From NCBI GenBank assembly GCA_964034945.1, contig OZ035961.1, positions 46,860,184 to 46,924,183 of the forward strand: DNA of 64,000 nucleotides, written 5' to 3'. Within the stretch, counting starts at the first letter, position 1. Every line of letters starts with the position of its first letter. Both the position numbers and the translations under genes were made by a program. Below the pieces are notes generated by a model. It searched no databases. It was not told where the DNA came from and saw only the letters and a program-made list of their open reading frames with translations. Positions 34,366 through 45,274 of the stretch are shown here, piece after piece. Source of the DNA: Chrysopilus asiliformis. Its lineage: Eukaryota > Arthropoda > Insecta > Diptera > Rhagionidae.

Positions 34366-35579
34366 TTTCCATTTTGCCAGCGCAGTTAACTTTAACGCGT
34401 TCTGAAATGACCGATTAAAATTTAGTTTCCTCAACTCAGCTTTCGGGCAGAGTTCCAATCAACCGTGGTCAACATCGACTAATAAAAGAAAGCAACCAGG
34501 TTAATTTGGAAAACTACTAAATGTTCATTTTGTTAACGGCATTCATGCCTCGTAGAAACTTCTCCAGTGAACAATGTCACGGTGACTTTTATATGTCTTG
34601 TACATACATTAAATCTGGCTTTAACCGATCCTAACTTACGAGTATTTCTATCGTCAAAAGTCCATTGACAAAATTTACTTGCTCGTTTATTGACATTTCT
34701 GATTCATGGTTTTAATCGACCTATCTATTTCTCGGCTTTCAGGTCATAAAAAATATAACAAAAAATTTCTCCTAATAGCATGTAAGCCTACGTGGAACCT
34801 GGCAAAACAGGCTCTGATGACGGTGAGTCAGCTGCTAAACTAGGAACAGGTTCCTAGTGGGGTTTTAGAGAAAACATGTTTGACCTATCAAAAGGAAATT
34901 TTTTCGGATGTGAAAACATCCACAAAAATAATATAATATTTATAAGACATTAAAAAAAAATCTAAATCCAAAAAAATTAGGGGTAAGAATAGAAGTTCGA
35001 ATTTTCTTGCGGGTATAAACACTCCGAAAATTAAAATACGGCTTAGACAAAGAGAGAGAGCTACTAAAAGTGACTAAAGTGAAGGAAGTAGTTTGCTTCG
35101 GTCATATGTTTCCATTACCACTTTCGAGTAAATGACAGCTGTAAAAAGACAGCTTTTTTTTGTAGCTCCAGTATTTATATACTTGTCTTTTTGTGCGATT
35201 TTTTTCGAATGTACTTGCACGATGTTCATGAAATTTCTTGCATTCTTCGGAGGATGTTTCTAGAGATTTTTGGGAGTTATCATAAGTTTGAAGTTGAAAT
35301 TTCATAAATGCAATCATTCATCGTTGACATCCGATTTTGTCGGAATTTGTTGTTGAAGACAGTCTGCGTAACAATGTAAAAAATGAATTTTCAAAGACAT
35401 ATGTACATACATAGGTACATATTTTTTTTTTTTTTAAAAACTTCCAACATACCAATAAAATTGTGAAAGTTTTCGTCTCTGTTCTTCTCTAGACCATTTT
35501 TAATGACCATCACCCATTAGATTGCCGAAAAAACTACAAAGCCACGTTTAAACGCTGATCATACTCGTTAACGGTAATA
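34366..35579 (+). other. Intron segment, no gene seen
   Basis: 35040-35150 is a strongly diverged end of the ACTTGCCGCAAGT MITE family (GAAGTAGTTTGCTTCGGT, AATGACAGCTG). Nothing else was recognised. Confidence 0.4.
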
Positions 35580-35741
35580 ACTGCGTTGCTGACCCATGTA
35601 AAAACTACAGCGCAGTATTTTCGTCTGGAACGCACTTTTGGATGATTGCAAGCAAAATCTAATATTTGGACTGAGAGGATGTGTACCTGCGAACATTCTG
35701 CAGTACTAGGTAGTAGTTTTTACATGGGTCGGGAACGCAGC
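35580..35741. repeat. MITE with ~27-bp terminal inverted repeats
   Basis: CTGCGTTGCTGACCCATGTA at the left and TACATGGGTCGGGAACGCAG at the right are inverted with few mismatches. AAAAACTAC/GTAGTTTTT follows inside. Confidence 0.82.
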
Positions 35742-36424
35742 TAATATGTATATGCTATCAAGCGTAGATTGAAAGATTCCATTTACGGTCAACGTGTTTC
35801 TATTAATTTGGTTGACTGTGTGAACTCGGTATTTATCTCCCCATTTCGGTCGTAGCGACATACCTGTTCCTAGAGACGTGCCTAGATGTTACGAAATAAT
35901 AAATATTTCAGTGCCGTCTACATTTCGAAAGTGGTGCAACACAATTCCCAAAATGTGCTTTCAAGCGAACGATATTATGCTCGCGCCGACATGACAAACA
36001 AAGCCGTAACAACTATAATTCTTTCTTCTTGTTCGATATGAATTAAATGGCGATATAATGTGAAAATATGGGCATAAAAAATTTCACCAAAAGCAACTTA
36101 AGCTAATTTCTAAATGAATATATTATCCCCAAAACTGGTTTTTTCACATCAGTTTCTGAAATAATAATTAAATATCGTTTAATTCGATTTTCAAAACTGA
36201 CGAATCAATTAACAAAATCATGGCGCCATATTAGACTTTTTTCATACGTCGCTGACTGCGGACGCTGACGACGACTCTCGCTTTATTTGCTATGATCCAT
36301 TGTATTTGGCTTCCGAACACTTCTTCATGTTATTACAAGAAAAATCTATACACTACAGCTGATCTAGCCAAACCAATGATAGTTTCGGCATCAGCGACAC
36401 AAAATTATTCAAAAAACACTATAA

Positions 36425-36518
36425 TATAGAGTGCACAAAAATGAGTGTCGGCCTGTGTTATTTTTAAGTTCGTTTAATGCCGGCATTTTATCGTGTTTTT
36501 AGTTTTTCCCGCGATACA
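36425..36518 (+). promoter_or_regulatory. mod(mdg4): Possible internal promoter and first exon before the variable exon array
   Basis: A TATAATATAGAG block (about 36421) precedes an 80-nt stretch ending GCGATACAG|GTAAAT, a good donor. The first variable acceptor lies 220 nt downstream. In Drosophila, separate precursors for trans-spliced mod(mdg4) exons start from internal promoters, and this position would suit one. Inference from position and donor only. Confidence 0.25.
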
Positions 36519-36738
36519 GGTAAATATCTGAATATTTATTAAAGTTTCATTCAAAATTTCTTTTAGCTATAATAATTTTAAGGGTATTTGTAAAGTTAAT
36601 TCAATAAAAATTTCTTAAAACTAACTTCCGTATGTTGTTTTTTTTTTTTCAAAAAAATAATATTTCTTAAAAAAGTTTCAAAGTTTCGTTTTTTGCATCA
36701 TAATTTTATAACGTTCTCGATTTTTTTTATTATTTTAG

Positions 36739-37103
36739 GGAAAATTAAATTTATACGGAGCCAAAAGAAAAATGCACAATTGGTTCACAAAGGATTTATA
36801 TATAATAAAAAGTTGACACAAGCGAATGGTCACACAACCTGGCGGTGTTGTGATGTTTTGAAAACCAAATGCAAGGCTGTTTGTGTAACTAAAAACAATC
36901 GGTTGCTAGCAGTTAGAAGGGAGCACATTCATCCACCACATTGGAACCGTATAGGCAATCGTCCACTTTATTCGGAAGAGGATGATCTTGGAGATTTTGT
37001 CGAAGTGAAGTCAGTTAAATTATCGACTGAAGTGTTCAGCGTGAGTCAACTATATATCGAGCGCGGCGGTGAAGACTATTCAGAAATAAAGAAAGAAGAT
37101 TAA
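36739..37103 (+). CDS. mod(mdg4): mod(mdg4) alternative 3' exon 1, FLYWCH
   Basis: Acceptor TTATTTTAG ends at 36738. The G of the common exon plus GG restores a Gly codon and opens a 121-residue tail. The FLYWCH zinc finger runs from FIYNKKLTQ through TTWRC, CKAVC and the HIH ligand pair at HIHPPHW. A long acidic C-terminus follows (YSEEDDLGDFVEVKS to EDYSEIKKED), longer than in most other tails here. AATAAA follows at about 37198. FLYWCH tails give each Mod(mdg4) isoform its partner; in Drosophila one contacts Su(Hw). Confidence 0.88.
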
Positions 37104-37336
37104 TATCATTTAAAAATATACTGTATATAAATATATAAGTTAGTAATATGTTAGTTTCACAGTCTGGTTAAATTATAATATAAATATAGTTGTACAAATA
37201 AAAATTCACATAAATCATTTTAGATGTTTGTTTGTCTTTTAGGAATTGGCTATGATAAAGCTAAAAATAACATCAATAAGCTAGTACTTGATTCGCTGAT
37301 TAAAATATTTTCTTTAAAATTTATTTTTTTTAACAG

Positions 37337-37599
37337 AACATTTAACATTTATCAAAAGTCCTTGGGCAACACCATGCCTTGTACTTAATGGCTACATGTA
37401 CAATTGTCATAGTAAACGGAATGGAAAAGCATATTGGAGATGCCACAATTACTCCAAGAAACAGCAAGAGTTTCGCTGTAGAGCGAGATGTGTTGTGGAA
37501 AATGGAAAAATCAAGGCTTTAACTGGAGGATATCATAATCATATGCCCCACACAGAAAAGATAGCTAAGATAATTCATCGTAACTCATTGTTAAGTTAA
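37337..37599 (+). CDS. mod(mdg4): mod(mdg4) alternative 3' exon 2, FLYWCH
   Basis: Acceptor TTTTTTAACAG ends at 37336, and the join reads [20 protein letters not shown] with no internal Met required. FLYWCH residues: [12 protein letters not shown], then YWRC, FRCRARC, and HNH in GGYHNHMPH. The tail is 87 residues and stops at 37599. A poly(A) signal (AAAATAAA) lies near 37638. Only 233 nt separate it from the stop of the previous alternative exon. Confidence 0.88.
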
Positions 37600-39189
37600 A
37601 CCGTCTTTAAAAAAAATTAATTGTTTAAATAACACAAAATAAACGTTTTTTTTCAAATGTGATTCATGACAAAATGTATAAATAAGTTGTAATTCCATTA
37701 AAAATAATTGAACAACAATAGAAAATATTCATTGATTATTTTCTATTTTTTAAGTGAATTTCTAGGATGTGTCCCTAAAAATTGGTTGCCCAGAAAATTT
37801 ATAAATATGTCTTGCTTGTCGTTAGGACCAATTCAAAAGGCTTTCTCGCAACTCAAAAAAACAAGAAAAACTACTAGAGGCCAATCGTCAAATACTCTCT
37901 ATGAGAACAGACAAACTTTTTATTTTAAAAAAATCTATTTGTGTGTGGGGGGGGGGGGGGGGGAGTGGTCCGATTGTATTTTTATGTATGGAATGCTTAT
38001 GTAAAACCATATTTTAAACAAATTTCGCCTTTATACATTTTTCGATACTATGCAAAACTTAGCCTTGCCAGAAGTTAGCCTTGCAATTTACGAGAAACTA
38101 TCAGGAATGACAGACGAAAGAAAATCGTAACGTTATGCTTTTATTTCGTTACGTTATAACGTTATTATTTCGTTACACATTGTATTGAAACTGCAAACTA
38201 AAAAAACGCACTTAAATAATACTGTATTTATCACAAAGTAATTCAGTTCAGTTTCCATAAAATTAAATTCTATATAGAAATTACCAAAATTTAACAAAAA
38301 ATACAAATGAAAAAACCTAAAATAGTGATTCTTAAGTTAAAGAATCAATAAAGAAACTTAAAAGAAAAAAATCGTACAAAAGTTTTTTTTTTGCCCAACA
38401 AAAACGACATTTTTATGTGTCAATATTAAAGATAATGAATTTTAGGCTATTTTGACGTCGCTGATTCTGAGTTGGACTTTGCTTTCGCCAGATAAAAAGA
38501 AAATATTTTCGATATCAAAAAAGTTGCTTAAAAGATTTTCTTAGAGTAAATCTGGCCAAAACAAAGTCGTATTTAGAATCCAAATATTGTTAAAAACACT
38601 ACACCAATATTTTTAATTATATTTAAGGTAGGTCTATGGGGTTATACTTAATGAACTTTTCACAAAAAAAACTTAAAAAAATAATATATAGCAAAAATAA
38701 ATAAATAATGAAATCATTTTTTCGGTTTTCGTTACGTTTTTCGTTATTGTAAAGAATTAAATTTCTGTAACGTTATAACGTAATTTTGAGGAAAAAATCA
38801 GAGAATCGTTATTTCGTTTCATTATTCCGTGACGTTACGATAACGTTTCCCGTCCTTGGAAACTATATAAAATTTTAAGTCTAGCTCAATATTTTAAAAT
38901 GTTATGACGTTCACGGACGGATAGACAGACAGACAGACGGAATTCAACTTCTTTTGTCATCCCAGACACCCTGGTGTAGTTCATTTTTGTGTTCGAGTAT
39001 GTGCGACAAAAGGTATACTATTATTTATGCAACTAGGTTTTTGGTTCGGTGCATAGAACCATTCTGCATCTCTGAAAAAATAGGGTTCAGTGGAACAGTT
39101 TTATTTCAAAAACGAATTAAAGCGGCAATAAATATATATATAATTACATATATAATTTTACATTTCGCTAATTTTTATTTTATTTTTAG
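37600..39189 (+). other. mod(mdg4): Spacer between variable exons
   Basis: Contains an 18-nt poly-G run near 37948-37965 and a TAGACAGACAGACAGACGG simple repeat at about 38921-38940 that belongs to the GTCCGTC-type dispersed repeat. No further exon was recognised. Confidence 0.4.
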
Positions 39190-39434
39190 GTGGTTGGTTA
39201 TTTAGACCCTATGGATTTGCACGAAATCGCAAAAATGGTTTAAATTTAGTGTATAGTGGATATTCCTACAGGCGAAAAGCAGTCAATGCAAACACAACGA
39301 ATTGGGTCTGTGCAAGGGATGGCAGCAAACGTGGAAATAAAACTCTGTACTGTTACGCTCGTGTAATCACAAATAACAAAGGATTAATCAAAGAGAGTAA
39401 ATCCCAGCATACTCATCCTCCAAATTGTGTCTAA
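39190..39434 (+). CDS. mod(mdg4): mod(mdg4) alternative 3' exon 3, FLYWCH
   Basis: Acceptor TTTATTTTTAG ends at 39189. The 81-residue tail opens GGWLFRPYGFARNRKNG, followed by LVYSGYSYRRK, NWVC, LYCYAR and the HTH ligand pair in QHTHPP, ending PNCV. AATAAA follows within 20 nt. It is a clear paralogue of the exon at 41879, including the flanking intron sequence. Confidence 0.88.
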
Positions 39435-41878
39435 AATTTAAATTTTTGATAATAAAATAATATATTTTGTAAAAGCATAGCTTAATCCACCTAGCTGTGA
39501 GATGATATGTTTCTTTATAATTCCACCTTATATGATGAAAAATTAGGCAGTATATAAAAATTTAATAACTAATTTAAATCTCCTCTCCCAAATACAAAAA
39601 ACGGTTTATTTTTTCAAAAAAATCCGTTAGACGAAAATTGTGTAATACCATATTTTAAGTACTGAATATGGTTTTACACAACTTTTCCATACATCAAAAT
39701 TCAATTTGATTGCATGACTTGAATGACATTTTTTCAATACCATCGTCAATAGGGTTCTATGAGACGAAAATAGCTTTCAAATGCAAAAAACTGCATCAAA
39801 ATCCGTTTAGGCCACATACATTCCAGGGCTGTGTAGTCGCTAGCTCGACCTTCGACTCCGACTCCGGAAATTTAAGAATATCCGACTCCGAAAGTTTAGA
39901 CGGTCCAACTCCGACTACTTTGGCTAAAAAACATATTAAATCACCGCTAACATCTAATCAAATATTGTCTTTGATTGCAAAACATTGAGGTTTGAAATAA
40001 ACTAAACGGACAATAAACTAGAGACCGGTTACTGGAGGTAAAATAACCGATTCGGAGTTGGAGCCGACAAATTTTCTCCAACTCCGTCTCTTAAACTCTC
40101 TTGTCAAAACTGGCCGACTACGATTCTTAAAACAATAATTTTGTCCCGACTTCGACTCAACAGTCCTAATACATACTCACACTCACATACACACAGACGT
40201 GTTGCGGATTCATAGAGCTGAGCCGATGGGTATTTATCCCGGGGAGGTGCTTCAAGTGAAGGCGAAAAAAACTTCATATCATAAATGACATTTAATTTTC
40301 GTAATCATCATAATTGGAACTGGCTATTGTGTTAAGTAAGATTTTGAAACGAATTTTCTCAAGCTCGTATAAACTTTTATTTCCTAGTTAGTTACCAATC
40401 TTGTAACTTAATTTTGATTAGTGCTTAAGCTTTGTCACGCATTTTTAAATTCACATCACATGGAAATCCGTGTAGATGTTAATTAATTTCGTGAATTCGC
40501 GAAAACCAGATTCACATGAATACACATGAAACCAAACAGACCGTGAATTCACGGTAATCCGAATTCACGTGAATTCACGTAAATTGGTATATGAAAATAC
40601 GTAAAATTTAAAAAAATATATCGGCTTTGATAAGTATTTGGCTAATAATGCGAAATTAAAAAATCTTGCTGAATTCTATGTATGTCAGAAAGCAATTCCA
40701 TATTTTTAAAAAGTACGAAGTCGGCCAAAAAGGTACAGGAGAAGAGGTCAATTAAGCCCAAGGTCGAAAGATTCTTCTTACACATTTTTTCGCATTTACA
40801 GTTTTAAAATCGATCCAGAAATAACAAATTTCCAACTGTTTGAAATTTTTTGGGAAAAAACTTGTGAGCGCCACTGCAACGCTCCATAGCGTAAACGGTT
40901 TTCAAAAAGCCGTGGACCCCCTAACAGAAGAAAAGCTGAGTTATTCGGCTTGGAAATCAAATTCAGTTTTCAAATTATTTTTTTTATTACAGAAAGTTTT
41001 GGAAAATCAAAAATAACTGTTCTATTACCATATATTATGATTGTATTAATGATTTATTAGTCATTTATTAGCGATTTTGGCACAAAAGATGACAAGTGTA
41101 AAAATCTGTGCTTGTATCTGTGTGGCTTGATTTGAAAGCTGACTGGAAATTTCTATACGGCTACACTAGCTATTTTTTCAATACATATAAACAGTTGGCC
41201 TGCAGGACTCAAGTATTTTTCATTACTGAAAACAATTACGAAAATGCAGAAATACATATAAAGGTGTTGTGTCAAAAAGCTAAGCTCAAAATGCAAAAAA
41301 AAATAGAATGACTGACGCTTTGAAACTAGATTTTTGCCAAGTTATTGAACTGAAATTCATTCTGAAATGAACACAATTGACGCGAAGTACACTTCACTAG
41401 TATGTTGACATTTCAGAACCCGGTAAAGTTAACTGCGTTGTCAAAATGGATGCTTTTTTATTTAAATCTTAGACTTGTGTGTGTGTTAAATAAGTATTTT
41501 ACGAAAAACAGTGACCATATATATATTTTAGTTAAAAACAAATGAAACGAATGTGTTTAATGGCGAAAGTAGTTTTGGAAATATTTTGCATTCAAATGTT
41601 TCAGTTGGCAAATGTCAAAGTTAACCATCAAAATCTCTATTGCACATCGAAAATAGGAATTTAGAGGAGAAAAAATATATAAAATAGTTTAATTTACGCA
41701 TTTTTGAACAAAGGTATATTTTTGAGTATTTTTTGGAAATTTCTTTATTAAAGAAAAGTCAAAATGTAATGGAACAGAACAGTTCGAATTAAAGGTGCAA
41801 TAACAATATGTAAAAAGCAAATTTTTGAAATAGTTCCGACATAATTTTATATTTTGCTAATTTTTATTTTATTTTTAG
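39435..41878 (+). other. mod(mdg4): Spacer between variable exons
   Basis: 39640-39700 holds a piece of the dispersed repeat (GGTTTTACACAACTTTTCCA). 39840-40140 repeats GACTCCGACTCCG words. 40455-40585 repeats GAATTCACG words. The 41108-41311 frame (CRTQVFFITENNY) has no proper acceptor or FLYWCH ligands. Confidence 0.4.
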
Positions 41879-42123
41879 GTGGTTGGTTATTTAGACCCTA
41901 TGGATTTGCACGAAATCGCAAGAATGGTCTAAATCTAGTGTACAATGGATACTCCTACAGGCGAAAAGCAGTCCATACAACGACAATGAATTGGGTATGT
42001 GCAAGGGATGGCAGCAAACGTGGGAATAGAACTCTGTGCTGTTACGCTCGTTTAATCACAAATAACAAAGGATTAATCAAAGAAAGTAAATCCATGCATA
42101 GTCATCCCCCAAATGGTGTCTGA
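41879..42123 (+). CDS. mod(mdg4): mod(mdg4) alternative 3' exon 4, FLYWCH (paralogue of exon 3)
   Basis: Same length (81 residues) and same acceptor as the exon at 39190, with 11 amino-acid differences: for example LVYNGYSY for LVYSGYSY, NRTLCCYAR for NKTLYCYAR, and MHSHPPNGV at the end. All zinc ligands (NWVC, CYAR, HSH) are kept, so both copies look functional. AATAAA lies at about 42145. Confidence 0.88.
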
Positions 42124-42290
42124 AAATTTAATTTAAATTTTTGATAATAAAATAATATTCTTTGTAAAAAATAAATCTGTTAGCACAAATTTGAACCGAA
42201 TTTTAGCAATGAACCAGCTTTGGGATAATAAATTTTTTACAAGCTTTTATTAACTTTATAAATGATGTGACCTCTGTGATATTTGAACAT

Positions 42291-42754
42291 CTCGAAACTT
42301 AGGGTTTATTGGTCAATATTTTTGGATAATATTTGCTTCTCTCGAAACGAATTTTCTATTCATTTTTATCGGATTTCTAATGGCGAACGATTGAATATTT
42401 TCAAATTTTAATGCAATTCAAACAAAGGAAGGAAAAAATGTGAAGGAAGCGTCAGTCAAATTTCGGCCCGAAGTGTAGTTGGTCTTCTCCGAACAACTGC
42501 TACACTTCTGTTGTTGACCTGACGACCAGACACAGACAGGAGCGGACAGGGATAGAAAATTCTGAGGAGACCAAATACACTCCGGGCCGAAATTTGACAG
42601 ATGCTTCCTTAACATTCCTTTGTTTCAATTGAATTAAAATTTCCAAATAATCAATCGTTAGCCAGGAGAAATCCGGTACAAATCAATAGATAATTCGTTT
42701 CGATAGAAGTAAATATTATTCAAAAATATTGACCAATAAACCCTAAGTTTCGAG
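42291..42754. repeat. Palindromic element, ~230-bp arms
   Basis: CTCGAAACTTAGGGTTTATT at the left mirrors AATAAACCCTAAGTTTCGAG at the right. Inner blocks AACAAAGGAAGG / CCTTTGTTTC and AAATTTCGGCCCG / CGGGCCGAAATTT are also mirrored. Confidence 0.82.
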
Positions 42755-43540
42755 CTTTTAATAACTGTAGTTATGTCAGTTTTTATTAACTCATTAGTTA
42801 TGTTTAACTAATGAGTTAATAACACACTAACAACGTCAGTCAATAAAATATGTATAGGCATCCCTCGGTTTATGAGGTTTTTGGACGGGCATATTTTCGT
42901 GATTTTGCGTCGTATATCGAAAACCAAAGTGGTATTTTTTTTACAAATTTGTATGTATGGAAGTAGGTACTGTATATGATAAAATGGCGGACGTTTAATG
43001 AAATTTTGTTGGAATTCGACCGAGTGGGGTTTCGAGGGGAAGAGTTCAGAAAAATTATTATAAGTGTATATGATAAATATAAAATGGCGGGAGCATAACT
43101 AAAAACAACGCGCATTTTTTTCTTAATTTTAGTGAGCAACTATTCAAAAAATACATTACGCTAATTTTTGACTTTTTGAACCCCCTGTTCTCGTAATAAT
43201 TTTTTGCGATTTTTTGTATGTAATATAAAACAGCGTCACAGCACCGCAGACCTTCCCCTCGCTTAATTGTCTGGTATAAGCTTTGAGTCATTAAATTAAA
43301 TCCTCCTTATGCGTGCGAACAATAAAAATGTTTTAGATAATTTGTTGCCACATACACTAAGATCTCGTCTCCATTAGCGTTTAGTTTCGTTCATATCCAT
43401 AAACCGTGGAGACAGCATTTTTCAGAACATTTTTGAAATATGTATGCAATTGCTGAAATCCATTTGTTTTTTAATGGGAATAAACTTGCATTAAGTAAGT
43501 AACATGTCATTACTTCCTATTCACAGAATCTTTTTTTTAG
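42755..43540 (+). other. Spacer between variable exons
   Basis: A small perfect hairpin sits near 42785-42825 (TTAACTCATTAGTTA mirrored). Minus-strand frames at 43139-42870 and 43291-43058 overlap each other and show no domain. Confidence 0.4.
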
Positions 43541-44131
43541 TCCTAGGGCATCTGATAAAATTGAATCTAAAAGTGGACAGATGTCTCCAAATACTCGAAA
43601 AAGATGACGGCCCACCACCTACATTTGACGACTTTACAGAAACTAAAATGTTTTCATTTCCTCTGCAAAGCGTAGATGAAATCAACGCGTTTGAAGCTGC
43701 ATTAAGTGTTATTAGTTTTAAAAATCAAATGGTAATTGAATCTGTGTAGGTAAAAAATCAGTTTGAATCAAACTCTTTAATTACAGATACAAAAATTCAC
43801 AACGATTGGAGGCATTTCTGGTAGAGAAAATGGCAGGGCGGTCGCATATAAATTAATTGATCATATATTCAAACGAAGCGTATTTACACAGTTTACGTGG
43901 ACAGGAGTAGCTAAGGATTCTAGAAAATTAAGTTTCTGCTCCTTGAAAGAAATAAATGAATTCTTTGTGGACGTTGTAGCCAGAGCGGATCATCGTTTCA
44001 GTGCTATTGAAAGCGAGAATTTTTTTAAAAATGCTATATTGAAACATAGTCATTCTCGAAGTATAATACGTTTAAATCCGAAAAAATCAGTTCCTCGTGT
44101 ACACCATCAGAAAAGAAAAATATTGAATTGA
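43541..44131 (+). CDS. mod(mdg4): mod(mdg4) alternative 3' exon set 5, DUF4806-like (two exons)
   Basis: Exon a 43541-43731 (acceptor CTTTTTTTTAG, phase 1; VLGHLIKLNLKVDRC) ends phase 0 at CAAATG|GTAATT. A 55-nt intron follows. Exon b 43787-44131 continues IQKFTTIGGISGRENG. The 178-residue tail has the DUF4806 pattern: FPLQSVDEINAFEAAL, then TTIGG, FTWTGVAKDSRK and a helical end with IESENFFKNAILKH, and a basic C-terminus. DUF4806 occurs in insect proteins of unknown role, often near transposon-derived domains. An earlier acceptor at 43526 would hit a stop at once. AATAAA lies near 44235. Confidence 0.75.
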
Positions 44132-44546
44132 GGGAAAATTGAAAATTCAAAATAGTTTCATTTACCAATTTTTCGATTTGTTGTCGTTAAAACCAGTCAT
44201 TATATAAGTAGATTTTTTCTCTAAAGGATTTAAACAATAAAAGAAGAACTTTGATCAATCTGAGTCATTTTTTTTAATACCGTTCAACACAATTTTTATT
44301 CCGAATTTTTTCATTGGCTGCTAGATTTTTTTTAGATTGGTTGTCAGTTTATAAGTCGCAGCCGCGGTCATTTCAAGTTCACTGATCTCGCTTTATTGGA
44401 ATAAGTACCAATAGTTACTGCTTGGTGCTAACGACACCATCCGTTTAGAATATTATCATGACCAGTGCCGTTGAAGGTTTGCAGAAAAACCTAACAAATA
44501 TTGCGCAGTAGGGTAAAAAAATGGTTGCGAAAGAGGTCTCAATTGT

Positions 44547-45274
44547 GCACCCTAGTTCTGACTTACAATCCACAATCCAATTCCACCGCAACCCTGCAAT
44601 CGGCTTCATAACTCTCAATCCAATTGGAATTTTGACATTTATTTCTCCACCAGAAATTTGTAGTGGATCTGGTGAGTTTTTTTTTGAACAGTGCGAATAA
44701 TGGCGTCCAAAACAACAAATCCTCGGCAATATGCTAAATTAGTTAGTTTGTTAGCCAAAAGAGAGGATATCGCCAAAGGCTTCGCAAAAAGCAGCAAAAT
44801 GGACGCAGAAGCATTTTGGCAAAATTGCGCTGTCGAGTTGAACGCGGTGGGCCCTCCAGTGAAAGAAAAAAATTACGGATTGTCATGGAGATCTAATGGC
44901 TCACGAATTCGCAGTGCCTTCCTTTCTCGCCTTAAATGTCTTTTTTGATTTTGCAATTCTTGCAAAGCGATTATCGCGGCAGCACAGCTATCCATTTTAA
45001 AACTATCTGAGATTTAAAATTTGAAACAAGATTTCAATGTCAATATGTCAAATCAGCTAAAACAAGGCTTATATCAATCTCAAAAGATTTATTTTCCCAT
45101 AAACTTAATTTATGAACTAGATTTTTTAATACGTATTTAATATGAAACTGCTACTTCTCACTTTGAGTACTAGTTTCAAATTCAATTGAAACTTAGAACA
45201 CGAAAAAATCATTCAATGGAATTGAGATGTGGAGTGGAGTGGAATTTTTGTTGGAAGTCAGAACATAGGTGGTG
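44547..45274. mobile_element. Harbinger-type element carrying a Myb/SANT-like frame
   Basis: Ends CACCCTAGTTCTGACTT (about 44548) and its near-complement AAGTCAGAACATAGGTG (about 45272) bracket about 0.7 kb. A GTGGA/TCCAC-rich block lies inside each end. The frame at 44691-44948 is an accessory protein typical of PIF/Harbinger elements. Confidence 0.7.
44691..44948 (+). pseudogene. Myb/SANT-like Harbinger accessory protein, truncated
   Basis: MASKTTNPRQYAKLVSLLAK followed by REDIAKGFAKSSKMDAEAFW and LNAVGPPVKEKNYGLSWRS is the N-terminal two helices and linker of the Myb/SANT-like DNA-binding protein that accompanies Harbinger transposases. The frame then loses likeness at about residue 70 and ends at 85, shorter than a full protein. 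It has no splice link to mod(mdg4). Confidence 0.7.

Noticed and set aside
37708..38004. Open frame across a poly-G run
   Set aside because: Low-complexity sequence and no splice acceptor in phase. The glycine stretch is a simple repeat.
41108..41311. Open frame with aromatic residues in a FLYWCH-like rhythm
   Set aside because: It lacks the W-x-C and H-x-H ligands and a phase-1 acceptor.
43526..43540. Earlier acceptor CACAG at 43526 for exon set 5
   Set aside because: In the required phase it meets a stop within five codons. The acceptor ending at 43540 stays open.
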